From the NCBI RefSeq assembly GCF_000184685.1, contig NC_014830.1:3348001-3412000 (forward strand): 64,000 nt of DNA, given 5' to 3'. Each line of letters begins with the position of its first letter. The stretch's first letter is position 1. This document shows, in pieces, positions 48,481-57,420 of this stretch. The translations under genes were made by a program, and so were the position numbers. Source of the stretch: Intrasporangium calvum DSM 43043. Lineage in GTDB: Bacteria > Actinomycetota > Actinomycetes > Actinomycetales > Dermatophilaceae. The notes under the pieces are model-generated. The model did no database searches. It saw only the letters and a list, made by a program, of their open reading frames with translations, and had not been told where the DNA came from.

Positions 48481-48929
48481 CGACTTGCCCCCACTGACAA
48501 CGTGAGCGTGATGCTCTCGTCTTCCTCGATGCGCTCGGACTCGATCCGCATACCGGCCGGCTCTGCCCGATCGCGAAGGCGAGCGATGACCGCTTGCTGC
48601 ACGCGGCGACCATATGCCTGGTCGACCGCCCGGGCGATCGAGGCCGCACGCACCTCGTCGACGTCTCCGGTCATGCGCACGTGCCAGATGCCCGCTTCAT
48701 CTCGGCGGAACACTGCTTCAACGCCTTGCCAAACTGCGGTGATGGATTCGGATTCGGCCTGGACCCGTGCGCCCGTGTCCCTGAGCGCCTGCTGGAGCAG
48801 CCCGGCATCGCGCATTCTGGTTTCTACCTGGACCACCTGACGACCCGTCCCGTCCTGCTCAGCGCGTGCCGCATTCCATGCGCTCACGGCCGCAATCGCC
48901 AACGGCACCAGCACGATCTCGATGCTCAT
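48477..48929 (-). CDS. Ycf35/DUF1257-like protein with an N-terminal membrane segment
   Basis: A 150-residue protein. The C-terminal 115 residues fit DUF1257 (Ycf35): QVETRMRDAGLLQQALRDTG, a middle strand WHVRMTGDVDEVR, the helix AVDQAYGRRVQQAVIARLRD and the closing SERIEEDESITLTL. Unlike plastid and cyanobacterial Ycf35, the first 20 residues (IEIVLVPLAIAAVSAWNAA) are a hydrophobic anchor, so this copy is probably membrane-attached. It overlaps the ATPase stop by one base. Confidence 0.7.
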   Translation of the reverse strand: MSIEIVLVPLAIAAVSAWNAARAEQDGTGRQVVQVETRMRDAGLLQQALRDTGARVQAESESITAVWQGVEAVFRRDEAGIWHVRMTGDVDEVRAASIARAVDQAYGRRVQQAVIARLRDRAEPAGMRIESERIEEDESITLTLSVGASR

Positions 48930-50611
48930 CAGAAATCAACCACCCTTCCACCTCGACTCATTGACGCTTCCGGCGAAGGCTCGGCGGAAGGAGCGGGTCG
49001 GTCCGCCTCAACCGCGCTCTCATAACCGGACCGGTCCTCCGTAGCCGTTGCCGCCACGGCGCGCTTGCTCGCCCAACCGCGGACCGCCGCGATCTGCTCC
49101 GCTTGGGTCACGCTGAGCGGGACCATGTTGTGTACAGCGCGGAGGAGGTCCTCCTGGGTAAGGCCCCGGCGCTCGCTGAATGCATCGAAGAGAGCAGAAA
49201 CGACAGATTGCTCGATCTCAGCTCCCGCATACCCTTCGGTGACCCCAGCGAGGCGGTCCAGCAACGCGTCGGTGATCGCGATAGCCCCGCCTGCCTTGCT
49301 GCTCTTGAGGCGCTTGGTGAGGTGAAGCGACCAGATATCACGGCGCTCCGAGCGAGTCGGCAGGTCCACGAAGAAGATCTCGTCGAACCGACCCTTACGG
49401 AGGAACTCGGGCGGAAGACGTGACACGTTGTTCGCCGTCGCGATCACAAATACCGGGCTGGTCTTCTCTTGCATCCAAGTCAGGAAGGTACCGAACACAC
49501 GACTTGAGGTTCCGCCGTCTCCGCCCTCTCCCGACACGCCGGAGAAGCCCTTTTCCACCTCATCCAGCCAAAGAACGCACGGTGCGGCTGCCTCTGCGGT
49601 GCGGATGGCCGCGCGCATGTTCTGCTCGCTGGAGCCGACCAGGCCCGCAAAGATGCGGCCGATGTCGAGGCGCAGAAGTGGCAGTTCCCAGGCGGCGGCA
49701 ATCGCCTTGGCCGTCAGCGACTTGCCGCATCCGGGGACACCCGTCATGAGGACGCCCTTGGGTGCGGGGATGCCGTACTCGATGGTGGCCTCGTCGAGCC
49801 ATGAGTTGTTGCGCTTCACCAGCCACCGCTTGAGATTCTGGAGTCCGCCGACGTCATCGAGATCCAGGTTGACATCCACAAACTCGAGGATGCCCCGCTT
49901 GCGAACCGTCTGCTTCTTCTCCTCCAACACGACGTACACGTCGTCGTTGGACAGGACCCCGTCATCGACCATGGCGCGGGCGAAGGCGTTGGTCGCCTCG
50001 GACAGGGTCAAGCCCCGGGCGGCCTTCGCCAGCCGCTCCTTGCCGACGTTGTCGACCTCGATACGAATGCGACCGCTAGCGGCGTTGGTTGCCACCATGT
50101 CCTCGAGCACCCGCCGGATCTCCTCCTCATTCGGTAGGGGAAAGTCGACGAGCGTAATGTCCTTCTCGAGCTCGTCCGGGATCCGGGTAATTGGCGAGAC
50201 CAAGATGAGTACGCGCGCCACTGCGCCGGACTGGAAGGCGAAGGAGACCTCCCGTAATCGCCGGAGGAATCCGGGGTCGGCGGGCCGGCGGTCGTCACCT
50301 AGGTGCGGGTGCAGGTCGAGCATGATGAAGACGCCCGGTGAGTCCCTTTCGAGCAGCCACTCGAGCGCTTGCCGAGGCTCAGACGTATTGCCCTGTGCCT
50401 GACCGTCTGGCGCGACAAAACCCTTGGTTCCGCTCCACACGTGGACTGGCCGCACCGTGCGCATCAGGCTCTGATCCGACGCGACCGCTCGGACCTCTGC
50501 GAGGACGCGCTCCTCCTCGAACGACTCCACGTAGAGGATGGGAAACCGGGCCCGTAAGAGCAGGGCGAGGTTATTGCGAAACGACTTGGTGGGCTGCTGC
50601 ACGCTCGACAT
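48929..50611 (-). CDS. Ycf46-type AAA+ ATPase
   Basis: A 560-residue protein. The N-terminal 230 residues follow the Ycf46 form ([48 protein letters not shown]). The AAA+ core has Walker [16 protein letters not shown] near 288-302, Walker [15 protein letters not shown] near 345-358, sensor 1 VIATANN and arginine finger [14 protein letters not shown]; this resembles FtsH/Cdc48 cores without a protease. Ycf46-Ycf35-DUF2997 is a known conserved trio in cyanobacteria. Here it follows DISARM by a small gene. It is expected to remodel proteins or nucleic-acid complexes. Confidence 0.85.
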   Translation of the reverse strand: MSSVQQPTKSFRNNLALLLRARFPILYVESFEEERVLAEVRAVASDQSLMRTVRPVHVWSGTKGFVAPDGQAQGNTSEPRQALEWLLERDSPGVFIMLDLHPHLGDDRRPADPGFLRRLREVSFAFQSGAVARVLILVSPITRIPDELEKDITLVDFPLPNEEEIRRVLEDMVATNAASGRIRIEVDNVGKERLAKAARGLTLSEATNAFARAMVDDGVLSNDDVYVVLEEKKQTVRKRGILEFVDVNLDLDDVGGLQNLKRWLVKRNNSWLDEATIEYGIPAPKGVLMTGVPGCGKSLTAKAIAAAWELPLLRLDIGRIFAGLVGSSEQNMRAAIRTAEAAAPCVLWLDEVEKGFSGVSGEGGDGGTSSRVFGTFLTWMQEKTSPVFVIATANNVSRLPPEFLRKGRFDEIFFVDLPTRSERRDIWSLHLTKRLKSSKAGGAIAITDALLDRLAGVTEGYAGAEIEQSVVSALFDAFSERRGLTQEDLLRAVHNMVPLSVTQAEQIAAVRGWASKRAVAATATEDRSGYESAVEADRPAPSAEPSPEASMSRGGRVVDF

Positions 50612-50612
50612 C

Positions 50613-50969
50613 CTATGGACACCGAGCCGCTGAGCTGTCGCCCTTGCTCGAGCCGGGTCCGCCCGCTACGGCGGCGACCAGCAACAGGCCTCGTTCCCCT
50701 TTCAGGTGAATTCTCCGGCGATAGGCCGACGTCTCGCCTGAGGGCGAGCGTTCAGGGCCGCCAGGCGCGCCCCCCGGCGCGATCGGGGCGTTCGGGCCAC
50801 CAAGGAAGGGAGCCTGGGCATCGGCAGAGACCCAGACGCGACTTCGGCCCAGATGTTCGGCTCCTGGCCGTGTTGGCTCACGTCGATCGAGGATTCGCTC
50901 CGCACCGATCTCATTCAGCCACGCGAGCCAAGGGCCCTGCCCTCGATAGACCAAGTCATCCATCGACAT
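50613..50969 (-). CDS. Unknown 118-residue protein linking DISARM and the Ycf46 cassette
   Basis: MSMDDLVYRGQGPWLAWLNE starts in TGATG, one base overlapping the drmC stop, and the stop is one base before the ATPase start. The sequence has a Gly/Pro-rich middle (FLGGPNAPIAPGGAPGG) and a basic C-terminus (YRRRIHLKGERG); no domain is recognised. The tight fit between two certain genes is the main argument that it is real. It could also be a decayed or rapidly evolving gene. Confidence 0.5.
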   Translation of the reverse strand: MSMDDLVYRGQGPWLAWLNEIGAERILDRREPTRPGAEHLGRSRVWVSADAQAPFLGGPNAPIAPGGAPGGPERSPSGETSAYRRRIHLKGERGLLLVAAVAGGPGSSKGDSSAARCP

Positions 50970-51703
50970 CAGACGCAGACCTCCTCGTAGCAGACCTTCC
51001 GAGCATCAGTGATCTCTCGCTCGATCGCAGCGGCGAGCGCTGGGTCGTCGATCTGGACGCCGAGCTCAACGTTGTGGTTCTCCGCGCTCCACGAGAAGTT
51101 CGCACTGGTGACGATGACGAACCGATGGTCCACGGACACGAACTTGGCGTGGTTGACCACGTACTTCCCGTCGTGTGTGGTCGTGGCGAACACTCGCGCA
51201 CGAGCTAGGTGGGCAGCGACCTCGCCGGGGGTTGGCCCGCTGGCCCCCTTCTTGGATGCGTCTCGGTCCATGTACACACAGACGTCGACACCCGTTCTCT
51301 CGCAGGCGCGTTCAAGAGCGTGCCAGAGACCCGACGTGGTCTGGAAGTTGAACGTTGAGCAGACCACGGACATTCGGGCGCCGTCCACGAGATCCACGAT
51401 CGAGGGAGTCAGCGCGCCGAGCTGGGCGACGTGCCCCGGCATCGTCCACAGGGGCTCCACACGGGTCCGTACCTCTCGCGCAGCCGCAACCGCCCACAGT
51501 GCCCCAATCAGCCGACCCAAGCCGTCGGTCGCGTCCGCAATGGGCTTCAGCAGCGGCTTGACCTCGGCCTTGCGCGCCGGGGAGAGGCCGGCCAGGGCCG
51601 AGGTCAGCGGGTAGTTCTCGCTGAGACGGCGCGCAATATCCGCGGCCTCGGTGCTCGTCAGTGAGCGACCGAGCTCGCGGAAGACCTCCTCGTCAGACGA
51701 CAT
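50969..51703 (-). CDS. drmC: DISARM protein DrmC (phospholipase D-like)
   Basis: A 244-residue protein with one PLD motif: VVNHAKFVSVDHRFVIVTSA, NFSWSAENHNVELGV (H-x-K-x4-D, then GS/N-like NF and E). The N-terminus is helical (SLTSTEAADIARRLSENYPL). In DISARM, DrmC is a PLD-fold protein whose loss is tolerated in class 2 systems. Position after drmB fixes the call. ATG at 51703 lies inside the 3' end of drmB. Confidence 0.88.
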   Translation of the reverse strand: MSSDEEVFRELGRSLTSTEAADIARRLSENYPLTSALAGLSPARKAEVKPLLKPIADATDGLGRLIGALWAVAAAREVRTRVEPLWTMPGHVAQLGALTPSIVDLVDGARMSVVCSTFNFQTTSGLWHALERACERTGVDVCVYMDRDASKKGASGPTPGEVAAHLARARVFATTTHDGKYVVNHAKFVSVDHRFVIVTSANFSWSAENHNVELGVQIDDPALAAAIEREITDARKVCYEEVCV

Positions 51704-53720
51704 GACCGAAGAACCCCAGGCGGCTACCGGGGAGATCTACAAGGAAACGTCGGTCGAGGAACCGGTTGGCCCGCTCGCATGACGTCTCGGAGGCCATCGC
51801 GCAGCAGTGGCAGGCGGCCCCGTGCAGAAAGTCTTCCGGATCCTGGGGTGTGCGCTTCGCGCAGACCGGGTCCGACGAGCACCGCGTCGCGCGATACAGC
51901 GCGTCACGGACGATCCCCTCGAGCCGTCTAGCTTCGCTGAGCTGCACCAGACCGCCGAGAGTGCCGTCGCTGTCCGAGGCTGTCGTGGCGATGAGCAGCC
52001 CGGCCGCTGCCGGACGGGTGTCGGACGCGGGCCACGCGTAGAGACGCTCACTCAGGCTGGCTGCCGAGTACCCGCACTTCATGGCCATCTCCCGGATCAG
52101 CACGTGGGCCAGGGTGTGCACGAGCCAGTACCGAGGCGGCTTGAGGCGGGTGTCTGGGTCGACGCTGGCGCCCGTCTCCGAGAAGCGGTTGTTGAAGTTC
52201 CGTCGGTGCGCCTCGCGCAGCGCATGCCAAATGGGGGACGCTTCAACCCTGTCCTCCCACGCCTCTACCTGCGATTCGTCGAGCTGGAGGTACACGCCCT
52301 CGCCGAGGTCCTCGGTGGCAACCGTCCACAACGGTCGCGGCGCTCGGCTCAGCGGCACCAGGCGGCGCGGCAGGTCCCCGACGCGGTCCATTGCATCGAT
52401 TCGCGTGAAGCCGACGAGCGCGTTGACCTTGCGCAGTTTCTCAACGGCGAGCACGCGGCTGATCTCTGCCGGCAGGTCCTCGCCACGCTGACGCTTGCTG
52501 AGTACGAGGCCGCTCTTCTCGTCAGGATGAGCGGAACCAAGCGGATCGCGTTGGAGGTAGTTCCACTCAGGTACGAGGAGGTCGACCGGGTCCCACCTCT
52601 CGAGCTGGTCCTGGTGCTCCTCGACGGTGGGGACGGGCTCGGCGGCCTTCTCGAGGAGGGCTGCGAGTTCCGGGTCGCTCAGTCCTTCCACCTCGTCGAC
52701 CTTGTCCTTGAGCAAGGCGCGGATGACGTTCGGCTGACTTCCGAACTGCTCGAGGTTCTCCCCGAGAGCGATGCGGATCTTGTCTGCGAGGTCTACGGCC
52801 TGCTCGGACGTGGACTCAGGCATGACGATGATCGACTCAGACGCGGCGAACCACAGGTTCGACGCACCGACCAGCATCAGGCGTGTCTGGTTGCCGCAGC
52901 CATTGGGCTCGAACGCGTCTAGATGTGGATGGCGGCCACGGCACTTCGGCAGCTTGGCGCGACCTACCTCGCCCTGAGCCTCGTTCATTGGGCGGCGCGC
53001 CGCGCACGAGGCGCACACGATGGTCGCGGAGGCGCCCTTGCCCGCTGTGCGGTCGACCATCTTCAGGGCCGGGAACTCGGCTTCCGAGCAGGAGCCACCC
53101 TCGTGCACCCATAGGTCGTAGGGGAACTCGTCGAGGTGACCGTCGGGGCAAGCCAGCAGGTAGCGGGCGGGCACGGCGGGTCGACGCACGCCCTTGCGCC
53201 CGCTTTGCCCCTTGCGGCCGTAACACTTCTCGTGCTCGAAGACTGCCTCATCCGGCCGGAACGGGTGGGTGTTCCGGTAGCGGAACTTCGGGAGCTGGGC
53301 GAGCATGTCGCAGCCGGTGCAGCGCATCCACTGGGGAAAGATTCGCGCCGGCACGCCCAGGTCATCCCCGTCCCTCGACATGGACAGCTTCTTCGGCTGC
53401 CAAGGGAAGGGCCGCAGCTGCGCATTGGGCGACCGGAGCATCATCCGCACGACCTCACGGAGCCTCGGCGCATGGATCGTGGGCGGTGCGCCGTCCCGAC
53501 GTGCCCAGATGCGCTCCCAGTCGTCGAGCCCGGCGGGCATGACTGTGAATTGCGGCAGGTCCATGATGGAGCCGGGACCATAGGTGTAGATCAGGGATGA
53601 GGGACGGCCAGAGCCGACCTTCGCGTAGTTGCGCTTCGTCCCTGCTTCTTCCTCCTTCTCGGCGTCGCCCAGCGGGTCGAGGACGTTCTCGGCGCTGTGA
53701 AGATACGTCGTCTCGGTCAT
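51693..53720 (-). CDS. drmB: DISARM protein DrmB (DUF1998)
   Basis: About 675 residues. Cysteine pairs suggest zinc sites: CTGCDMLAQLPKF, ACPDGHLDEFPYD, CASCAARRPM and CRGRHPHLDAFEPNGC; the C-terminus holds the DUF1998 core, YWLVHTLAHVLIREMAMKCG, with CSSDPVCAKRTPQ and HGAACHCCAM, DrmB's hallmark Cys cluster. DrmB works with DrmA to sense or bind incoming DNA. The ATG at 53720 lies one base past the drmA stop; the frame upstream only shadows drmA. Confidence 0.9.
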   Translation of the reverse strand: MTETTYLHSAENVLDPLGDAEKEEEAGTKRNYAKVGSGRPSSLIYTYGPGSIMDLPQFTVMPAGLDDWERIWARRDGAPPTIHAPRLREVVRMMLRSPNAQLRPFPWQPKKLSMSRDGDDLGVPARIFPQWMRCTGCDMLAQLPKFRYRNTHPFRPDEAVFEHEKCYGRKGQSGRKGVRRPAVPARYLLACPDGHLDEFPYDLWVHEGGSCSEAEFPALKMVDRTAGKGASATIVCASCAARRPMNEAQGEVGRAKLPKCRGRHPHLDAFEPNGCGNQTRLMLVGASNLWFAASESIIVMPESTSEQAVDLADKIRIALGENLEQFGSQPNVIRALLKDKVDEVEGLSDPELAALLEKAAEPVPTVEEHQDQLERWDPVDLLVPEWNYLQRDPLGSAHPDEKSGLVLSKRQRGEDLPAEISRVLAVEKLRKVNALVGFTRIDAMDRVGDLPRRLVPLSRAPRPLWTVATEDLGEGVYLQLDESQVEAWEDRVEASPIWHALREAHRRNFNNRFSETGASVDPDTRLKPPRYWLVHTLAHVLIREMAMKCGYSAASLSERLYAWPASDTRPAAAGLLIATTASDSDGTLGGLVQLSEARRLEGIVRDALYRATRCSSDPVCAKRTPQDPEDFLHGAACHCCAMASETSCERANRFLDRRFLVDLPGSRLGFFGHVV

Positions 53721-53721
53721 C

Positions 53722-56700
53722 TCAGTCGCCCCCCTTCGGCAGGTTCCACTTCGGCGCTCCGGCCGGCTCGGCCACGTAGAGCCGCTCAGGGATCGGGCTG
53801 ACGAGCAGGTTGATCTCAGGCTGCACCTCTCGCATGGAGTTGGCCACACGGAACGGCGGCATGTCCTTGAGGTCGGGCTGCGACCGCGCGTTCTCCGCAC
53901 TGATCATCAGCGGTCCGAACTGGGCGGGGTCGTGGACCCGCTCGTACGACAGGTTCTTCGCCTGACCGGCTAGATAGTCCCGCCGCTTGGCCCACTGGTC
54001 GACTCGGTTGATGAGCCGCTGCCGCGCCCAATCCTGAGTGGCCTCGTTGGAGGCCCGCAGGACGCGGGCAACCAACGCCTCCACGAGCTCGTCGAGCTTG
54101 CCCTTCTCGTCCTTGACCCGGCCAGCGGCCTTCTCGGGCGACAGGACCCCATCCGTCACCCGGGCCACGCTGACGAGCACGCCTTCGAGGCCGCGCTCCA
54201 TCGAGGTCAGGGAGAACGGCGTGACCGACAGCGCCTCGACCTGCTTGTAGAACGTCTCGTGGTATTGCCGGAAGGACTCGAAGTGGGCCAGGTCGCGGGG
54301 TCGGGCCCAGTTCCCGAGCGAGACCACGAGGCCCGGCCGAGCGGGGTCACGGCCGACGCGCGACGAGGCCTGGATGTATTCGGCCGTGTTCTTGGGCTGC
54401 CCGACGACCATCATGAGCCCGAGCCGAGTGACGTCCACCCCAACTTGCAGCATCGAGGTCGCGAGCACCGCGTCGAAGGGATTCACCTCCCGCTTCGGCA
54501 GGGGCTTGCCCTCGTCGATGAGGGTACGCATGTTCCTCCGCGCCTCAGCGGAGTCAAAGGCCGGATCGAACGTTGCCGCCATCTGGTCCAGGGTGGTCGT
54601 GATGTCCGCGCTCGAGACGCGGGCCGTCAGCTCGGCCATGTTGAGGCTGCCGAATTCCGTTCCCGTGCGTCGCGGAAGCTTGGACCAGGGCCGACCCTTC
54701 GACAACGCAGTCTGGACGTCGTCGGCCATGTAGCGGGTCATACCCGCGAGCTCGCGCGTCGCGTTGAAGTAGCCGACCATCGTCATGTACGGATCGGCTG
54801 CCGCGCCATCGCGGTCCATCATGAGCTGCGCGGCCGACATGAGGACCTCTGCAATACGGATCTCGGCCGTGGTCAGACGCACCCCGGTCGTGCTGATGCC
54901 GAGGTATCGACGACCGGGCGCGTCCTCACTGACCTCCTGCTCCTTGGAGAAGAAGGTGCGTCCGACGTCGAGGACCTGCGGCGGGAAGATCGTCACGTCG
55001 CGGCCGTACAGCGACCGGATCTGCTCGGCGGCATTCCGCACCGTTGCGGTCGAGGCCACAACCAGGGGACGCACAGGCGCGCCCTGAGCAGTCACCCACG
55101 ACGCCATGACGTCGATGGCCACCTCGAACAACCCGACCGTGGTGCCGAGCGCGCCGGAGATCAGGTGCAGCTCGTCTTGGATGATGAGGTCGGGGGGCCG
55201 CAGACGGCCGACCGAACGCACGTGGGCGGCAGGCAGGCCCCCCTTCGCCGGGTGCTTTTCCTTGACGTCGCACTCGGTGTAGTCAGGGTGGACATATCCG
55301 TGCCGCTCACAGCGCCGAGACACAAAACCGAAGAGGCTGGCCGCCTCTCCCTCGCGAGCGAGTCGGGCGAACTTGTCGACGGTCGCGATGACGAAGGCCG
55401 GTGTGAGCCGATAGATCTCCTCGTCCGTCGTGAGGACGGGCAGCCCCTCGTCGATGCTGCCGCCCTCGGCGAAGGGGCAGTCCCCGAACTCGTCTCCGCA
55501 GTAGACGTGGATGCGACGCGTGCCGTCGTCCCCACGCACGTTGCGAGATCCGATGCGGGTGCCGCACCAGGGGCAGCGCTGGATCTGCAGGACCGTAAGT
55601 CGGTACCCCTGGCCGGCGTTCACCTTGGCGAGCTGGACCGCCGCCTCGTGGTAGCGCTTCGGGCTGACGTCGGTCCCGACCCAGAGGCCGATCCGGAACG
55701 GTTCAGTACCCCAGGTCGAGGGGTCGTCGCGGCGCGCCATCTCCGCCGCGCAGACGAGAGCGGTCGCGCGCTGGAACTGCTGTGACGTGAGCAGGCGCAG
55801 GGTGTAGCGCATGAGTACTGACACGCCGTCCAGCCCGTTGAGCGGGCCAGACGCGGACTCGCGGACACCCTGCCGGCGGCGGATGGCAAAGGTGTATGCC
55901 GCGAGGCCGAGGTACGCCTCCGTCTTGCCACCACCCGTGGGGAAGAAGAGGAGCTGGGCCGTCGCGAGATCGGAGGATCGCTTCTGGGCTGTGGGATCGG
56001 TCAGGAGCGGGAGCTGCATGAGGATGAAGGCGAGCTGGAAGGTGCGCCAGGAGTGGGCGAGCGGCCCCCTAGCCAGCACGGCCGCATGAGCCTCAACAAC
56101 AGACAGTCGCGGGTTGCGCGCACGCATCTCCGCAACCTGAGTCTGTACGCGCTGGTCGGCCATGACGCGGTTCATGAAACGGAAGCACCGCAGGGCCTCG
56201 TCGTCGCTGAGCAGGTGATCCAGGCCGGCGGCCAGCTGCTTCTGCACCAGTCCGGCGACGGCAACGGCCTCGTCGCCGTCCTCCCTCAGGTGCTCGGGAA
56301 GGCCCCCGACCTTCTCCTTCTCCCCAGCGAGCCAGTCTGCGTAGCCAGCGACGATGGGAGACAGCCCTGCCCGAAGCCGCTCAGGCTCCGCGGTCGCGAG
56401 CACGGTCATGTCGAGCAGGGCGTCCTCGATCTCCTCCGCGGTTGTCTGCGGGGTTTCGGACTGCGGCAGCCAGGTCGTCCACACGGACCGCGCACGACGA
56501 GCAGCGTTCTCGACGTCCCAGTCGACGGAGCACGTGCGGCCGATCGCGAACTCCAGCCGGTTGCGGTACTGGAGATTGAGCATCCGCAGCTCGTCGTCGC
56601 GCTCCGCTCGACCATCGATGGGAGGCTCGGTGACGTCTTGGACGGGCAGGAACACCGCTTCCGCGCCGGCAGTGACCTGGAGCTTGGTCTGGTAGAGCCA

Positions 56701-57420
56701 CGCGTTGACGGGGATCTTGGGCGGCGTCTCGCGGTCGTTGCATAGTGCGACCTCGATGATGCACGCACCGCGGTCCCGGTCGTCGTAGCAGTCGACTCGC
56801 AGCTTGACGTCGTCCTTGAGCGGGTACTCCTTCGTCTCTCCCTCCGCGAGGTCGGCGAGCAGCACTTCGACCGGGATGTCGATGGGCGTCCGCTGGAACT
56901 TCCTGGCCCTCGCGGACTCCTCGCCCTCGACGCGGACTGGCTCGTAGACGCCCCATGACGAGACGACGAAGAAGGCAGGGAGGTCGGCGGGTACCTGGAA
57001 GCGCAGGCCCATCGACGCGGGGATCATCAGGCCCCGCTTCTGGGGGGTGTCCTCGGCCTCGTCTTCGTCGGCGGTCGCCGAGCTGTCATCGACCGATGTC
57101 ATCGGGATACCGCGGCCCTCGTTGGCGTCGACGGCGTCGCCCACGTCGGTGGGTGCTTCTGCAGCGCCTTCCTCGGTCGGATCGTCCGACTTCCCTGTCA
57201 GTCGGACTGGCGCGATCCGACCCACAAGGTAGGCTACGTCGGGCGGGCCGTCGAGGAGCTCGTTCGGACCGTGGGCCGGGCCGAGGAGCTCACGCTCGAT
57301 GATGTTGGTGAGGTTCTCGCGGACGGTCCACGAGCGTCCGTCTGGCTCATGGGCGAGCTCGTATGCCGCTGAGCGGGGCGCCGTCTGCTCGCTGGGCTTC
57401 GTCTCTGGTTGGGTCGTCAT
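53722..57420 (-). CDS. drmA: DISARM helicase DrmA
   Basis: A 1232-residue superfamily 2 helicase with a large N-terminal region of unknown fold. Walker A is in QLLFFPTGGGKTEAYLGL near 490-500, the DExH-like motif is LIIQDELHLISGALG near 748, and the C-terminal helicase domain has DAVLATSMLQVGVDVTRLGL and EYIQASSRVGRDPARPG near 1000-1030. A zinc-type cluster CPWCGTR...CGDEFGDCPF lies between. In DISARM, DrmA with DrmB blocks entry of unmodified phage DNA. It overlaps drmMI by four bases. A copy of repeat A lies in codons 16-20 (RSAAYE). Confidence 0.92.
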   Translation of the reverse strand: MTTQPETKPSEQTAPRSAAYELAHEPDGRSWTVRENLTNIIERELLGPAHGPNELLDGPPDVAYLVGRIAPVRLTGKSDDPTEEGAAEAPTDVGDAVDANEGRGIPMTSVDDSSATADEDEAEDTPQKRGLMIPASMGLRFQVPADLPAFFVVSSWGVYEPVRVEGEESARARKFQRTPIDIPVEVLLADLAEGETKEYPLKDDVKLRVDCYDDRDRGACIIEVALCNDRETPPKIPVNAWLYQTKLQVTAGAEAVFLPVQDVTEPPIDGRAERDDELRMLNLQYRNRLEFAIGRTCSVDWDVENAARRARSVWTTWLPQSETPQTTAEEIEDALLDMTVLATAEPERLRAGLSPIVAGYADWLAGEKEKVGGLPEHLREDGDEAVAVAGLVQKQLAAGLDHLLSDDEALRCFRFMNRVMADQRVQTQVAEMRARNPRLSVVEAHAAVLARGPLAHSWRTFQLAFILMQLPLLTDPTAQKRSSDLATAQLLFFPTGGGKTEAYLGLAAYTFAIRRRQGVRESASGPLNGLDGVSVLMRYTLRLLTSQQFQRATALVCAAEMARRDDPSTWGTEPFRIGLWVGTDVSPKRYHEAAVQLAKVNAGQGYRLTVLQIQRCPWCGTRIGSRNVRGDDGTRRIHVYCGDEFGDCPFAEGGSIDEGLPVLTTDEEIYRLTPAFVIATVDKFARLAREGEAASLFGFVSRRCERHGYVHPDYTECDVKEKHPAKGGLPAAHVRSVGRLRPPDLIIQDELHLISGALGTTVGLFEVAIDVMASWVTAQGAPVRPLVVASTATVRNAAEQIRSLYGRDVTIFPPQVLDVGRTFFSKEQEVSEDAPGRRYLGISTTGVRLTTAEIRIAEVLMSAAQLMMDRDGAAADPYMTMVGYFNATRELAGMTRYMADDVQTALSKGRPWSKLPRRTGTEFGSLNMAELTARVSSADITTTLDQMAATFDPAFDSAEARRNMRTLIDEGKPLPKREVNPFDAVLATSMLQVGVDVTRLGLMMVVGQPKNTAEYIQASSRVGRDPARPGLVVSLGNWARPRDLAHFESFRQYHETFYKQVEALSVTPFSLTSMERGLEGVLVSVARVTDGVLSPEKAAGRVKDEKGKLDELVEALVARVLRASNEATQDWARQRLINRVDQWAKRRDYLAGQAKNLSYERVHDPAQFGPLMISAENARSQPDLKDMPPFRVANSMREVQPEINLLVSPIPERLYVAEPAGAPKWNLPKGGD
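57361..57374 (-). repeat. Dispersed repeat family A core inside drmA
   Basis: GTATGCCGCTGAGC at 57361-57374, the exact core of repeat A, translated as part of SAAYE about 16 codons after the drmA start. It is in the coding strand's reverse orientation. Confidence 0.7.

Noticed and set aside
53721-53900. Longer N-terminus for DrmB (60 extra codons)
   Set aside because: Those codons overlap the end of drmA and are Arg/Ser-rich shadow sequence; the ATG at 53720 suits the tight spacing.
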